Counted from the first letter of the stretch, positions 1-13,979 are shown. The stretch is 37,973 bases of DNA from Steroidobacteraceae bacterium (GCA_022865595.1 JALHTE010000287.1:1-37973), one strand, 5' to 3'. Program-made: numbers and translations. Notes: generated by a model from the letters alone, not told the origin.

Positions 1-190
1 CGAGCGCGATGGCCACGGCGACGAGGGCGGTCCCGAAGATCAGGAACACGAGCCCGGTCATGCCCGGACGGGCCGTAATGTATCGCGCCGACGATAACCC
101 TGCCCAGAACAGCAGCCCCAGCAGGATCGCGTTCGAAACGCGCAGTGCCAGGAATGCCTCATCGATGAACAGGAGCGAAATATCCGCGGG
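1..190 (-). pseudogene. C-terminal fragment resembling a VIT1/CCC1-type membrane transporter (runs off window start, 5'-truncated)
   Basis: Minus-strand reading in the same frame as sir2, after its stop: ..LPADISLLFIDEAFLALRVSNAILLGLLFWAGLSSARYITARPGMTGLVFLIFGTALVAVAIAL. Two hydrophobic helices; no ATG and no hydrophobic N-terminal part upstream. Confidence 0.4.
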
Positions 191-244
191 CAGGCTGGCG
201 GATGGCCGGCATTGCTCGCGCGAGGCGGCGTTGCCGACCCACCC

Positions 245-1006
245 TCAGCGGGGGGGCAGCGCGGCGAGCAACCTCGGGAGCATCACGCCAGACGCGCCGC
301 CAAGCGCGATACTGGCTGCCGCGGACAGGTCGGTGGGGTTTGGATTGATCTCGATCACGGTCGCGCCGGAGTCCAGCGCGCACTCGGCGAGCCCTGCGGC
401 CGGATAGACCAGTGACGAGGTGCCGATGGACAGGAACACGTCGCAGTCCGCGGCGGCTTCCGCAGCCGCCAGCATCGGCCCGGCGGGAATCACCTCACCG
501 AACCAGACGACGTCCGGACGTAGCAGGCCACCGCAGGCGGCACATTTCGGCAGTCCGTCATTCGAGGCGTCCGAGCGAGAGGCGGCCACCCGTTCCACCG
601 TGCACCGGTCGCGCAGGATGTTGCCGTGATACTCGAGGACGCCGCGGCTCCCCGCGCGCTGGTGCAGGCCGTCCACGTTCTGCGTGACGAGCGTGAGCCG
701 CGGTACGCGTCGCGCAAGCTGTGCGAGGGCGTAGTGGCCCGGATTCGGCTCGACCCTGCGGATCATCTCGCGTCGGGACTCGTACCAGTCCCAGACGAAG
801 CGGGGATTTCGCTCGAAGGCTTCGGGGGTAGCGAGATCCTCGGGATTGAACTTCGACCAATGCCCGGTGAGTGCATCGCGAAACGTCGGAACGCCGCTCT
901 CGGCCGACACGCCCGCGCCGGTGATCACACAGACATGGCGCGCGCTGTGCAGCGCGGCCACGGCCGGTTCAATCAATGACTCGAGCGCCGCAGCGGGATC
1001 GTTCAT
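245..1006 (-). CDS. cobB: Sir2-family NAD-dependent protein deacylase
   Basis: [58 protein letters not shown]-x-x-R motif (WYESRRE) as in SIRT5/CobB-type deacylases. Confidence 0.93.
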   Translation of the reverse strand: MNDPAAALESLIEPAVAALHSARHVCVITGAGVSAESGVPTFRDALTGHWSKFNPEDLATPEAFERNPRFVWDWYESRREMIRRVEPNPGHYALAQLARRVPRLTLVTQNVDGLHQRAGSRGVLEYHGNILRDRCTVERVAASRSDASNDGLPKCAACGGLLRPDVVWFGEVIPAGPMLAAAEAAADCDVFLSIGTSSLVYPAAGLAECALDSGATVIEINPNPTDLSAAASIALGGASGVMLPRLLAALPPR

Positions 1007-1038
1007 CGCTGTCCGCTGCGGGCCTGCTTACCGCGGGC

Positions 1039-3728
<2,690 letters not shown>

Positions 3729-3732
<4 letters not shown>

Positions 3733-4862
3733 GCAACCTCCGGGGATACAAAAGGGCCCGACTTAGCCGCGGAATTATAGCGGGTCCGGGCGATGACCGC
3801 CCCCCCAAGGCACTGCTCACCCTGGTAGAAGACGGCGGACTGGCCCGGGGTCACGGCACGCTGCGGCTGGCGTGTCGTGACCAGGCAGGCGCCGTCGTCG
3901 GCAATCTCGACGATGCAGTCCTGGTCCGCCTGGCGATAACGTGTCTTGACGGTGCATGTGAAGCGACGCGACGGCGGCGAGCCGGCGATCCAGTGCGCGG
4001 GCCCGGTGTCGAATTCCAGGCTCACCAGCAGCGGATGATCGTGGTCCTGCACCACGACCAGCAGATTGCGCTCGAGGTCCTTGGCCGCCACGTACCAGGG
4101 GGCCTCGGCCGCGCCACGCACGCCGCCGATTTCGATCCCCTGTCGCTGCCCGAGCGTGTAATACATCAGGCCCCGGTGGCGGCCCAGTCGGCGGCCTTCG
4201 GGCGTCTCGATATCGCCTGGGCGCGCCGGAAGGTAGTTGGCGAGGAACTCCGCAAACGGCCGCTCGCCCACGAAACAGATCCCGGTGCTGTCGCGCTTGT
4301 CGTGGACCGGCAGCGCGCGCTCGCGGGCGATGCGCCGCACCTCGCTCTTGGCAAGGCCGCCGATGGGGAACAGGGTGCGCGAAAGCAGTGGGCCCGGCAC
4401 GGTGTGCAGGAAATACGTCTGGTCCTTCGCAGCATCCGCGGCGCGCAGCAGGCTGGCGCGTCCGTCCTGCGTCGCTGTCCGGGCGTAATGGCCGGTAGCG
4501 AACCAGCGTGCACCGAGTCGCTCGGCGTGCTCGAAGCACACGCCGAACTTGATCTCGCGATTGCAGGCGACGTCGGGGTTCGGTGTGCGGCCGGCGGCGA
4601 GTTCGTCGAGGAAATGGCGGAACACGCGCTCGCGGTATTCCTCGGCAAAGCTCACCGTGTGCAGCGGGATCCCCAGCTCGTCGCAGGTGCGACGGGCATC
4701 CTGCAGGTCCGCGGCCGCGGTGCAGTACGCGTCGTCGTCCTCTTCCCAGTTGCGCATGAACAGCGCGTGAACATCCAGGCCCGCTTCCTTGAGAAGCGCG
4801 GCGGCGACGGCGGAATCGACACCGCCGGAAATGCCAAGGACAACTCGATCCGGGCTGTTCAT
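3729..4862 (-). CDS. mnmA: tRNA-specific 2-thiouridylase MnmA
   Basis: PP-loop [52 protein letters not shown]. Start chosen at [18 protein letters not shown] overlap with acnA start. Confidence 0.96.
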
Positions 4863-4875
4863 GCCCGCAATTCTA

Positions 4876-4961
4876 GGGGACATTCCCCTTTATCCGCAGT
4901 CCGTGCCTGACGGCGCGCCGATAAATTGGGGGAATGTCCCCTCCGAAAAGGAGAATGTCCC
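4876..4961. repeat. REP-like palindrome cluster: GGGGACATTCCCC / GGGGAATGTCCCC / GGAGAATGTCCC
   Basis: 4876-4888 ggggacattcccc; its exact reverse complement at 4929-4941; degenerate third copy 4950-4961, between mnmA and the Nudix gene. Confidence 0.6.
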
Positions 4962-4962
4962 T

Positions 4963-5448
4963 TCAGCCGCTGGCGGCGAGGGCGGCGGGTTCGGTGTCCA
5001 GGTGGCTGATGAGCGAGAGTGGGTGGTGGACGCCGGCGAGGTAGTCGTCCACACACTGCAGCACCAGCGGGCTGCGCAGCCGGACGCTGGGTGCAAGCAG
5101 CTCGTCGCGGCCGAGCCACCGTGTCCGGATGATGCCGCGGTCCAGCCTGCGCGAGGGGTCGTGCGCCACGAGTTCGCCGCTGAACGTGATCCTGAGGAAA
5201 CTACGTCCCTGCTGCGCGGGCCGCCAGAGATAAACGCCGACCACCGCCTTTGGCAGGAAATCCCACGCGGTCTCCTCGAGCGTCTCGCGCACGACCGCCT
5301 CGAGCAGGGATTCGCCGTCCTCCAGGTGGCCGGCCGGCTGGTTCAGCACGACGCGACCGCTGGCGCGTTCCTCGACCAGCAGGAACCGCCCGTCACGCTC
5401 GGCGACTGCAGCGACCGTGACATCCGGCTTCCACACCATACCGGTCAT
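4963..5448 (-). CDS. nudJ: Nudix hydrolase, NudJ-like
   Basis: Nudix box GHLEDGESLLEAVVRETLEETAW; N-terminus MVWKPDVTVAAVAERDGRFLLVEE. Confidence 0.87.
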   Translation of the reverse strand: MTGMVWKPDVTVAAVAERDGRFLLVEERASGRVVLNQPAGHLEDGESLLEAVVRETLEETAWDFLPKAVVGVYLWRPAQQGRSFLRITFSGELVAHDPSRRLDRGIIRTRWLGRDELLAPSVRLRSPLVLQCVDDYLAGVHHPLSLISHLDTEPAALAASG

Positions 5449-5481
5449 TATACGGGGACCCCGTCGGGGGAGGCGGCTCGC

Positions 5482-5988
5482 CTAGAAATCAACGGCGGTC
5501 GCGCGAAGCTCTGGCTGGATCTGGCTCTCAGCCCACGCTTCGTCAAAAAAGGCGAGGTAGCGACGCACCACGGTCGCATCGTTGAACTCGACGACGCCGT
5601 CCCAGCGCGTGGCCTGCTGCCTGTATGCAATGGCCTTGTCGTCCGCAACGATGAACGAGCAGGGGTTGCCGCGGAATTCAGGCGAGACGTTTCTCAGGTC
5701 TATGTAGCTCGTGAGCCGCCGGGCCATCTGCATGAAGCGGTTGCCGTCGCGGGATGCACGTGCTGGATCCGAGATGAGCACCCTGAGGCGCGCATGCCGG
5801 CGGGCAAGTACCAGGCGCTTCATCGGCTCGAGGAAGCAGTCCTGGTCGTAGAGTTTTGGTTCGAGGTCTGGCGTGTAGATGGATAGAGAACGCTCGGCGC
5901 GGCAGGCGAGTTCAGCCACCGCCGCCCGGTATTCCTCGAGCGTCGAGAGGATGATCCTCGACTCGCTGAAATCCAGCTTTACGTCCAT
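5482..5988 (-). CDS. DUF7931-like conserved hypothetical protein next to GNAT gene
   Basis: 168 aa, MDVKLDFSESRIILSTLEEYRAAVAELACRAERSLSIYTPDLEPKLYD...; family call from memory of the pattern. Confidence 0.65.
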   Translation of the reverse strand: MDVKLDFSESRIILSTLEEYRAAVAELACRAERSLSIYTPDLEPKLYDQDCFLEPMKRLVLARRHARLRVLISDPARASRDGNRFMQMARRLTSYIDLRNVSPEFRGNPCSFIVADDKAIAYRQQATRWDGVVEFNDATVVRRYLAFFDEAWAESQIQPELRATAVDF

Positions 5989-6418
5989 TTTCCTGCGTCG
6001 TCCCGCGGCGCATGTGCCGGTGAGGAATGCCTACTTCGTCGAACACAGGCCCTTCGGCCCGGAATCCCAGCCGCTCGTAGAAGCCTACGGAGTCGGCCTG
6101 TGCATGAAGGTATACCTGCGGAAGCCCCAGTTCTGTGGCCTGGTTCACGAGATGGGCAACGATGGCGGCCCCGATGCCGCCGCGGCGGTAGCAGGGGAAA
6201 ACTGCAATCCGGCCGATCTTTCCGGACGGAGCGAGCCGCCCGGTCCCGGCCAGCTCGCCGGTTGCGGTGTACGCGAGCGCATGCCGGCAGCCCGGGTCCA
6301 TCTCATCCAGTTCCTCGGACTCGGGGATGCCTTGCTCCTCCACGAACACCTGGCGCCGCACGGACATGAGCTGCTCCTGGTCATCCTGCCAGGTCGCCGC
6401 CAGTACCTTGACTGGCAT
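5912..6418 (-). CDS. GNAT family N-acetyltransferase
   Basis: VRRQVFVEEQGIPESEELDEMDP, IGRIAVFPCYRRGGIGAAIVAHL, FYERLGFRAEGPVFDEVGIPHRHM. Start uncertain (6418, 6439 or 6460). Confidence 0.87.
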   Translation of the reverse strand: MPVKVLAATWQDDQEQLMSVRRQVFVEEQGIPESEELDEMDPGCRHALAYTATGELAGTGRLAPSGKIGRIAVFPCYRRGGIGAAIVAHLVNQATELGLPQVYLHAQADSVGFYERLGFRAEGPVFDEVGIPHRHMRRGTTQENGRKAGFQRVEDHPLDARGIPGGGG

Positions 6419-6431
6419 GGCCGCAGGGCGC

Positions 6432-7799
6432 TCAGACATTGCGCGCCAGGCTGGCGGCAAGGCCGATGTAGGTGGCAGGCGTGAGCTCGCGCAGGCGCCG
6501 CTTTTCCGCCGGTGGAATCGGCAGGCCGTCGATGAATTCCGCGACGGCAGCGGCGTCGAGCCGGCGCCCCCGCGTGAGTTCCTTCAACTGCTCGTAGGCC
6601 TCGGGCACCGCGTGTCGGCGCATGATGGTCTGGATGGGTTCCGCAAGCAGTTCCCAGTTCGCGTCTAGCTCGGCCACGAGCCTGGCGTGGTCGACTTCGA
6701 GGCGCGCCAGGCCTCGCGACACCGACTGGATCGCGATGTCCGAGTGTGCGAGCGCCACTCCGATGTTTCGCTGCACGGTCGAGTCCGTGAGGTCGCGCTG
6801 CCAGCGCGACACCGGCAGCTTCTCGGCCATGAACCGCAGCAGCGCGTTGGCCACGCCGAAATTGCCTTCCGCATTCTCGAAGTCGATCGGGTTCACCTTG
6901 TGCGGCATGGTCGAGGAACCGACTTCCCCGGCGACCACCTTCTGGCGGAAACAGCCGACCGAGATGTAGCCCCAGAAGTCGCGGCTCAGGTCGATGAGCA
7001 CGGTGTTGATGCGTGCCAGGGAGTCGAAGTATTCAGCCATCCAGTCGTGCGGCTCGATCTGCGTGGTGTACGGATTCCAATGCAGTCCCAGCGACTCGAC
7101 CAGCCGGCGCGCGAGGCCGGGCCAGTCCACGTCCGGATAGGCGGCGAGGTGCGCGTTGTAGTTGCCGACGGCGCCGTTCGCCTTGCCCAGGATGCGGACC
7201 CTGCGCAACTGCTCGCAGGCATTTCGCAGCCGGTGCACGAACACCGCGACTTCCTTGCCGAGCGTGGTCGGTGTCGCCGGCTGTCCATGCGTGCGCGACA
7301 TCATCGCGTCCTCGGCGTGCACATGCGCCATCGCCCGCAACGCCTCCGTCAGCGCGTCCAGGCGCGGCAGCAGCACCTCGTCGCGCGCCTGCAGGCAGAG
7401 CAGCGCATAGGAGAGGTTGTTGATGTCCTCGGAGGTGCAGGCGAAGTGCACGAACTCCAGCCGCGCGAGCCAGGCGGGATGAGATGACAGGCGATCCTTG
7501 ATGAAGTACTCGACGGCCTTCACGTCGTGGTTCGTCTCCTGCTCGATGGCTTTCACAGCCGCCGCGTCGTCTTCGGAGAAGGCCGTGGCAATTCCCGTTG
7601 CCGCCGCCAGGTCGGCGTCTGCGAGCCCCTGCATCTCGGGGATGTCGGGGTTTGCGGCCAGCGCCTGCAGCCAGGCGATCTCCACTCGCACGCGGGCCCG
7701 CACCAGGCCTGACTCGCTGAACAGGCTGCGAATTTCCGCGCAGCGGCCGGCGTATCTACCGTCCACCGGCGAGAGGGCCGAGAGGGTGTTGAGGCTCAT
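6432..7799 (-). CDS. purB: Adenylosuccinate lyase
   Basis: 455 aa; MSLNTLSALSPVDGRYAGRCAEIRSLFSE, GSSTMPHKVNPIDFENAEGNFGVA. Confidence 0.97.
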   Translation of the reverse strand: MSLNTLSALSPVDGRYAGRCAEIRSLFSESGLVRARVRVEIAWLQALAANPDIPEMQGLADADLAAATGIATAFSEDDAAAVKAIEQETNHDVKAVEYFIKDRLSSHPAWLARLEFVHFACTSEDINNLSYALLCLQARDEVLLPRLDALTEALRAMAHVHAEDAMMSRTHGQPATPTTLGKEVAVFVHRLRNACEQLRRVRILGKANGAVGNYNAHLAAYPDVDWPGLARRLVESLGLHWNPYTTQIEPHDWMAEYFDSLARINTVLIDLSRDFWGYISVGCFRQKVVAGEVGSSTMPHKVNPIDFENAEGNFGVANALLRFMAEKLPVSRWQRDLTDSTVQRNIGVALAHSDIAIQSVSRGLARLEVDHARLVAELDANWELLAEPIQTIMRRHAVPEAYEQLKELTRGRRLDAAAVAEFIDGLPIPPAEKRRLRELTPATYIGLAASLARNV

Positions 7800-7884
7800 G
7801 CGTGAATCCGGGAGGTGCTACGATCCCTGATGATACCGCAGGCCCGCTCCAAGGCGCCTGCGCCGAGGCCCGGAGCGCAGGAGC

Positions 7885-8535
7885 ATGGCGGCAGATATCG
7901 CGAACGACGGCGCGCGTCTCAGGTCCGCCATCGAGGAAAGGCTGCGCGGGTCGGCGCCGGGTGGGGATCCGTTCCTGCCGCACATGATGGAGCGCACCCC
8001 CGCGGACTTGGCGGCCCTGCGCGAGTTCCTGCCTGCTGAGTTGTCGCGCGCGGCGGTGCTGGTGCCCGTAGTCGAACGCGAGCAGGGACTGACGGTGCTG
8101 CTCACCCGCCGCGCCAGCCACTTGAAGCACCACGCCGGCCAGGTCAGCTTTCCGGGCGGACGCATCGAGGCCGGCGACCCGGGCCCCTGGGAAGCGGCGT
8201 TGCGCGAGGCGGAGGAAGAGATCGGGCTCAGCCCGGAGCACGTGAGGCTGGCCGGGTACCTCGGTGACCACTTCGTCATCACGGGTTACGTGGTGACGCC
8301 CGTCGTAGGCTTCGTGCGCCCCGGTTTCTCGCTGAAGCTCGACCTTACCGAAGTCGAGGAGGCGTTCGAGGTCCCCCTTTCGTTCGTGCTCGACCGCGCC
8401 AATCACGTCCCGCGCGAGCGGCATTTCGCGGGCCGGACCTTCAAGGGCTATGACATCCCGTACCAGGGTCACAACATCTGGGGTGCGACCGCGGTCATGT
8501 TGACGTCGCTCTGCCGGCTTCTGGAGCAGCCATGA
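7885..8535 (+). CDS. Nudix hydrolase, CoA pyrophosphatase type
   Basis: LLTRRASHLKHHAGQVSFPGGRIEAGDPGPWEAALREAEEEIGL. Confidence 0.9.
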   Translation: MAADIANDGARLRSAIEERLRGSAPGGDPFLPHMMERTPADLAALREFLPAELSRAAVLVPVVEREQGLTVLLTRRASHLKHHAGQVSFPGGRIEAGDPGPWEAALREAEEEIGLSPEHVRLAGYLGDHFVITGYVVTPVVGFVRPGFSLKLDLTEVEEAFEVPLSFVLDRANHVPRERHFAGRTFKGYDIPYQGHNIWGATAVMLTSLCRLLEQP

Positions 8536-9317
8536 GTGCCGCGCTCAGCCGGCTGCTCGGCGTAATGGTTCGCCTGCGGGATCCAGAGGGCGGCTGTCCG
8601 TGGGATCGCGAGCAGACCTGGGCCAGCATTGCGCCGCACACGATCGAGGAGGCCTACGAAGTGGCCGATGCCGTGGCACGCGGCGAGGCGTACGCGGTTC
8701 GCGACGAACTCGGCGACCTGCTGTTCCAGGTCGTGTTCCACGCGCGCATCGCCGAGGAGCAGCGACTGTTCGGATTCGACGACGTCGCGAATGCGATCAG
8801 CGACAAGCTCGAGCGTCGCCACCCGCACGTATTCGGGAACGAACGGGTCAGCGATGCGGCGGAGCAGGCTCGTGCATGGGAACTGCACAAGACGGCTGAG
8901 CGCCAGGCAAAGGGTGGAACGGGCGGCGTGCTGGACGGCGTGGCACTGGGACTGCCCGCATTGACGCGGGCCGCGAAGCTCGGCAAACGCGCGGCGGGTG
9001 TCGGGTTCGACTGGACGGAACCGCTGGGCGTCCTCGACAAGGTGCGCGAGGAGACGGTCGAACTCGCGCAGGCCGTCGCGTCCGATGATTCCTCCCAGGT
9101 CCGCGAAGAAGTCGGTGACCTGCTGTTCAGCGTCGCGCAGTTCGCCAGGCACTGCGGGATCGATCCGGAGGCCGCGCTGCGCGAGGCGGGTGCGAAATTC
9201 GAGCGGCGGTTCGGCGCGATGGAAGCCCTTGCGTCGGCAGAGGGTGGCTCGCTTGCCGGCCGGTCGCCTGCCGAACTGGAGGCGTTGTGGCTGACGGCAA
9301 AGCGGGACACCCGCTGA
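8532..9317 (+). CDS. mazG: Nucleoside triphosphate pyrophosphohydrolase MazG
   Basis: LRDPEGGCPWDREQTWASIAPHTIEEAYEVADAV, DELGDLLFQVVFHARIAEE; ATGA overlap with preceding Nudix gene. Confidence 0.95.
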   Translation: MSAALSRLLGVMVRLRDPEGGCPWDREQTWASIAPHTIEEAYEVADAVARGEAYAVRDELGDLLFQVVFHARIAEEQRLFGFDDVANAISDKLERRHPHVFGNERVSDAAEQARAWELHKTAERQAKGGTGGVLDGVALGLPALTRAAKLGKRAAGVGFDWTEPLGVLDKVREETVELAQAVASDDSSQVREEVGDLLFSVAQFARHCGIDPEAALREAGAKFERRFGAMEALASAEGGSLAGRSPAELEALWLTAKRDTR

Positions 9318-12300
9318 AGTCGCGGCTGGGACGCGAGCGCGCAGCGCTCGACCAGTGCCTGTTGCGGGACCGTCGCCGGCTCGAGGCCTGGACCAACAGG
9401 CTCGCCCTGCGGGGCGGCCGCGTGGATCCGCGCGAGCTCGACCGGCTGGCGCGCCAGCTCGATGCTTCGATTGCGAAGGTCGACGCGCGCAGGCAGTCGG
9501 TTCCCGTGATCCGCTTCGACGATACGCTTCCAGTTCACTCGCGCCGGGACGCGATCGCGGCGGCCATCGCTGCGTCCCAGGTAGTGATCGTCAGCGGCGC
9601 CACCGGCAGCGGCAAGAGCACGCAGCTTCCGAAGATCTGTCTCGAGCTTGGCCGCGGCGTCAAGGGAATGATCGGCCACACGCAGCCGAGGCGCATCGCG
9701 GCGCAGGCGCTTGCGCAGCGTATTGCCGAGGAAATCGGCACGACCACCGGTGACCTGGTCGGGTACAAGGTGCGATTCACCGACCGCACCGGTCCGCGCA
9801 CGCTGGTCAAGCTGATGACCGACGGGCTGCTGTTGCGCGAGCTCGAAAGTGATCCGCTGCTCGAGCGCTACGACACGTTGATCCTCGACGAGGCCCACGA
9901 GCGGAACCTGAACGTCGATTTCCTGCTTGGAGTGTGCCGGCAACTGGTACGGCGCAGGCCTGAGCTGCGCGTGATCGTGACCTCCGCGACCATCGAGACG
10001 GCGCGGTTTGCGGAGTTCTTCGACGGGGCGCCGGTGGTCGACGTCGAAGGCCGCAGCTATCCAGTCGAGGTTCGCTACCGCCCGCTGCACGAGGACGAGG
10101 CAGAGGCGCCGTCGCTTCCCGAGGCCGTGGCGATGGCGCTCGACGAGCTGGCGACGGAAGGCCCCGGGATGGACGGCGACGCACTCGTGTTCCTGCCCGG
10201 GGAGAGACAGATCGCCGAATGCCGGGACATGCTCGCGCGCACGCGCGCCGCAGACTGGGAGGTGCTGCCGCTGTTCTCGAGGCTGTCTGCGCAGGAGCAG
10301 CAGCGGATCTTCGCGAAACACAGCCGTCGTCGGGTGGTGCTCGCGACCAATGTCGCGGAGACCTCGCTCACGATCCCGGGCGTTCGGTTCGTCGTGGACA
10401 GCGGGCTCGCGCGCGTGAGCCGCTACAGCCCGCGCTCCAAGTTCCAGCGGCTGCCGATCGAGCCCGTGTCGCAAGCGAGCGCCGACCAGCGCATGGGTCG
10501 CTGCGGGCGCGTGGCGGAGGGAATCTGCATCCGGCTCTATGCGGAGGACGAATTCGCCGCGCGGCCGCGCTACACGGACCCGGAGATCCTGCGAACCAAC
10601 CTCGCGAGCCTGATCCTGCAAATGGCGGCGCTCGGCCTCGGTGCCCCGGAGGACTTTCCGTTCCTCGATGCACCAGATACCCGCCAGTTGAACGATGGCT
10701 ATCGCCTGTTGCAGGAATTGAGCGCGGTGGACGGCGATCGGCGCATCACGCGGCTCGGCCGGCAGATGGCCGGCCTGCCGGTCGACCCGAGGCTCGCCCG
10801 CATCCTGCTGGAGGCGGGGCGGACCGGCTGTCTTGCCGAGGCGCTGGTGATCGCCGCGTTCCTGAGCATCCAGGACCCGCGCGAGCGACCGGCCGACAAG
10901 GCGGATACGGCAAACGAGCGGCATGCGCAGTTTGCCGACGAGCGATCCGATTTCATCACAGTACTGAACCTTTGGCGTGCGCTGCGCGAGCAGGGCGCCG
11001 GAGGCAACCGCGTGCTGCGCCGGTGGTGCCGTGAGAATTTCCTGTCTTTCGTGCGCGCACGCGAATGGCAGGACCTTCACGAGCAGCTTGGCAATGTCGC
11101 CGCGGGGCTCGAGCTGAAGATCAACGACCAGCCGGCAGCTTCCGGTCCTCTGCATCACGCGATCCTGACGGGATTCCTCGGCGGCATCGGTGTGCTCGAC
11201 GAAGACCGGACCTACCTCGGCGCGCGAGATGCCCGGTTCGTGATTGCACCGGGCACGCCGCTGAGGAAGCGCAGCCCACGCTGGGTGGTGGCCGCGAGCT
11301 TGGTCGAGACCCAGCGCCTGTACGCGAGGATGGTTGCGCAGGTGCAGCCGTCCTGGATCGAGGCGGCCGGCGCCCATCTCGTGCGGCGGACCTACAGCGA
11401 GGCGCAGTGGGTGCCGGAGCGCGGCATGGTCATGGCACGCGAGACGGTTTCGCTGTACGGACGGGTCCTCAGCAGCGGCAGGCAGGTCAATTTCGCGAAG
11501 GTCGACCCGGCGATGGCGCGGCGGATGTTCGTCGAGGAGGCGCTGGTGCGCAGGCAGTCGGCGCTGAGCACAGCGTTCCTCGAGCGTAACCAGGAGGCGC
11601 GACGCGAGATCGAGCGCCTGGAGGCCAAGTTGCGGCGCCGGGACCTGCTTGCGCACGACGACGTACTCGCCGGCTACTATCTCGAGCGCATCCCGGCCGA
11701 CATCTCGACCACGCGAAGCTTTGAGCACTGGTGGCGAACTGAGGAACGCGGGCATCCGCATCGGCTCGATATGCCACGCGAGGCGATGCTCTCGCAGCCC
11801 GTTCCAGAGGTCGAGGACGAAGCGTATCCGGACACGTGGCCGGTGGATGGCAACCATCTGCCGCTTCATTACCTGTTTGACACTTCCAGTCCCGACGACG
11901 GCGTGACATTGACCGTTCCGCTGCCGCTGCTCGGCTCGCTTGCCCAGGAGCAGATCGACTGGCTGGTACCGGGCATGTTGCGGGAAAAGGTCGTTGCGCT
12001 GCTGCGCGGGTTGCCGAAGGAGCTGCGTCGAGAGCTGGTGCCGATTCCGGATGCCGCCGACCGGTTCCTCGAGTCGCTTAAGGGTGCACGGGACCGCGGC
12101 CTCTTTTCGCGCCTGGCCGAATTCGTCACGCAGCGCGCCGGCCGGGCGACGACCGCGGACGCATTCTCGCGTGCAGTGCTGCCTGCGGCGCTTCGGCTCA
12201 ATCTCCGTGTCGTCGACAACAGCGGCCACGAAATCCGCAGGGGTCGTGACCTGGACTCACTGCAACGGGAGTTGAAGGCGACGAATGCCGGCGCGCCCGT

Positions 12301-13210
12301 TGCAGCGCCCGGTAGCGCCTGGAACCGCGACAAGCTGCGCCGCTGGGATTTCGGCGAGATTCCGTCGGAGGTGAGCGTCAGGATTGCCGGTGTGTCGGTG
12401 CGGATGTATCCGGGCATCGAGGACACTGGCGATGCGGTGCGACTCCGGCTCTTTCCGGGCGCCGCCCAGGCGGCGCATGCCACGCGCGACGGTGTGGCCA
12501 GGCTCGCGGCGATCGCGATGCCCCAGCAGCACGGGCTGGTGCGCCGCAGTTGCGCGGCCGACCGCGAGCTGGTGCTGCTGGCGGCTGCGTCCGGCATGGG
12601 CAGTCCGCTGTTCGACGAGATAGCGGATCGTGCGGTGGCCGACGTGATCGACGAGTCGGGGCGCGGTGAACCGCGCAGCGCGGCGGAATTCGCCGGCCTG
12701 GTGGATACCGTCAGGTCACGGGTTGCGGAGCAGGGCGATGAATTGCAGAGGTGCGCGCGCAATACGCTGGCAGCGCTGAAGGAGGTTCGTTCCGCCCTGG
12801 ATGCACTGGGCGCTGCTGCGTTCGACTCCGCTCGCGAGTCAATTTCGCAGCAGGTCACGGCGCTGCTCGCGCCGGGCTGGATGTGCCGGACACCGGATCC
12901 CTGGCTGCGCCAGCTTCCGAAATACCTGAAGGCCGCGTCACGTCGGGCCGTGCGCGTGCGCGACGCGGTTGAGCGCGATCGAATGCTCCACGACCTGCTG
13001 GTACCGTACGAGTCCGTCCTGAGGGAGCTTGAATTCGCCGGTGCGGGAGATCCGGCGCCGGCACCGGAGCGCGAGCGACTTCGCTGGATGCTCGAAGAGT
13101 TCCGGGTATCGTTGTTCGCGCAGGAACTCAGGACACTGCGGCCAGTGTCCGCAAAGCGCCTTGATGAGCAGCTGCAGCGCGCGCGCAGCGAATCCGGCCG
13201 TGCGGCCTAG
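9287..13210 (+). CDS. hrpA: ATP-dependent RNA helicase HrpA (DEAH box)
   Basis: 1307 aa; [40 protein letters not shown] start overlapping the end of mazG. Confidence 0.95.
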   Translation: MADGKAGHPLKSRLGRERAALDQCLLRDRRRLEAWTNRLALRGGRVDPRELDRLARQLDASIAKVDARRQSVPVIRFDDTLPVHSRRDAIAAAIAASQVVIVSGATGSGKSTQLPKICLELGRGVKGMIGHTQPRRIAAQALAQRIAEEIGTTTGDLVGYKVRFTDRTGPRTLVKLMTDGLLLRELESDPLLERYDTLILDEAHERNLNVDFLLGVCRQLVRRRPELRVIVTSATIETARFAEFFDGAPVVDVEGRSYPVEVRYRPLHEDEAEAPSLPEAVAMALDELATEGPGMDGDALVFLPGERQIAECRDMLARTRAADWEVLPLFSRLSAQEQQRIFAKHSRRRVVLATNVAETSLTIPGVRFVVDSGLARVSRYSPRSKFQRLPIEPVSQASADQRMGRCGRVAEGICIRLYAEDEFAARPRYTDPEILRTNLASLILQMAALGLGAPEDFPFLDAPDTRQLNDGYRLLQELSAVDGDRRITRLGRQMAGLPVDPRLARILLEAGRTGCLAEALVIAAFLSIQDPRERPADKADTANERHAQFADERSDFITVLNLWRALREQGAGGNRVLRRWCRENFLSFVRAREWQDLHEQLGNVAAGLELKINDQPAASGPLHHAILTGFLGGIGVLDEDRTYLGARDARFVIAPGTPLRKRSPRWVVAASLVETQRLYARMVAQVQPSWIEAAGAHLVRRTYSEAQWVPERGMVMARETVSLYGRVLSSGRQVNFAKVDPAMARRMFVEEALVRRQSALSTAFLERNQEARREIERLEAKLRRRDLLAHDDVLAGYYLERIPADISTTRSFEHWWRTEERGHPHRLDMPREAMLSQPVPEVEDEAYPDTWPVDGNHLPLHYLFDTSSPDDGVTLTVPLPLLGSLAQEQIDWLVPGMLREKVVALLRGLPKELRRELVPIPDAADRFLESLKGARDRGLFSRLAEFVTQRAGRATTADAFSRAVLPAALRLNLRVVDNSGHEIRRGRDLDSLQRELKATNAGAPVAAPGSAWNRDKLRRWDFGEIPSEVSVRIAGVSVRMYPGIEDTGDAVRLRLFPGAAQAAHATRDGVARLAAIAMPQQHGLVRRSCAADRELVLLAAASGMGSPLFDEIADRAVADVIDESGRGEPRSAAEFAGLVDTVRSRVAEQGDELQRCARNTLAALKEVRSALDALGAAAFDSARESISQQVTALLAPGWMCRTPDPWLRQLPKYLKAASRRAVRVRDAVERDRMLHDLLVPYESVLRELEFAGAGDPAPAPERERLRWMLEEFRVSLFAQELRTLRPVSAKRLDEQLQRARSESGRAA

Positions 13211-13962
13211 TCCCGCCTGGGCTTCACGAACGGGCTGAGCATGTCGATCGGCAGCGGGAAGACGATGGTCGTCGTCCGGTCGTTGGCGATGTCCGCAAGC
13301 GTCTGCATGTAGCGAAGCTGCAGTGCCTCGGGTTCGGCGCTCAGCGCGACCGCGGCCTCGACCAGTTGCGCCGCCGCCTGCTTTTCGCCCTCGGCGTGGA
13401 TGATCTTCGCGCGCCGGGTTCGCTCGGCCTCGGCCTGCTTTGCCATTGCGCGGATCATGCTTTCGTCGAGGTCTACGTGCTTGATCTCGACATTCGCGAC
13501 CTTGATGCCCCAGGCATCGGTTGCCTGGTCCAGGATGCGCTGGATGTCGATGTTGAGCTTGTCGCGTTGCGACAGCATCTCGTCGAGTTCGTGCTGGCCG
13601 AGGACCGAGCGCAGCGTCGTCTGCGCGAGCTGGCTCGTCGCCTCGAACGGATTGGCAACCTGGATGATGGCTTTGTCGGGCTCGACGATGCGGAAATACA
13701 CGACCGCATTGACCTTTACCGACACGTTGTCGCGTGAAATGACGTCCTGCGTGGGCACATCCAGCACGATGACACGCAGGTCCACCTTGACCATTCTCTG
13801 CACCAGTGGAATCAGGATGATCAGTCCCGGGCCCTTGACGCCGGTGAATCGGCCGAAGGTGAACACGACGCCACGCTCGTACTCGTTCAGAACCTTGATG
13901 ATCTGCGTCGCCAGGACCAGCAGTGCGACGACGACGATGGCCAGGATCGGGATGTTGAACAT
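13207..13962 (-). CDS. Slipin/stomatin-like SPFH-domain membrane protein
   Basis: From [39 protein letters not shown]; the long N-terminal extension of the track ORF is out-of-frame nfeD sequence. Confidence 0.92.
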   Translation of the reverse strand: MFNIPILAIVVVALLVLATQIIKVLNEYERGVVFTFGRFTGVKGPGLIILIPLVQRMVKVDLRVIVLDVPTQDVISRDNVSVKVNAVVYFRIVEPDKAIIQVANPFEATSQLAQTTLRSVLGQHELDEMLSQRDKLNIDIQRILDQATDAWGIKVANVEIKHVDLDESMIRAMAKQAEAERTRRAKIIHAEGEKQAAAQLVEAAVALSAEPEALQLRYMQTLADIANDRTTTIVFPLPIDMLSPFVKPRRD

Positions 13963-13979
13963 GTTGTGTTCTCCTTGCG

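Noticed and set aside
8654-12229. 1191-aa minus-strand ORF
   Set aside because: Antisense to mazG and hrpA, both clearly coding; Arg/His/Gln-rich, domain-free translation typical of shadow ORFs in GC-rich DNA.
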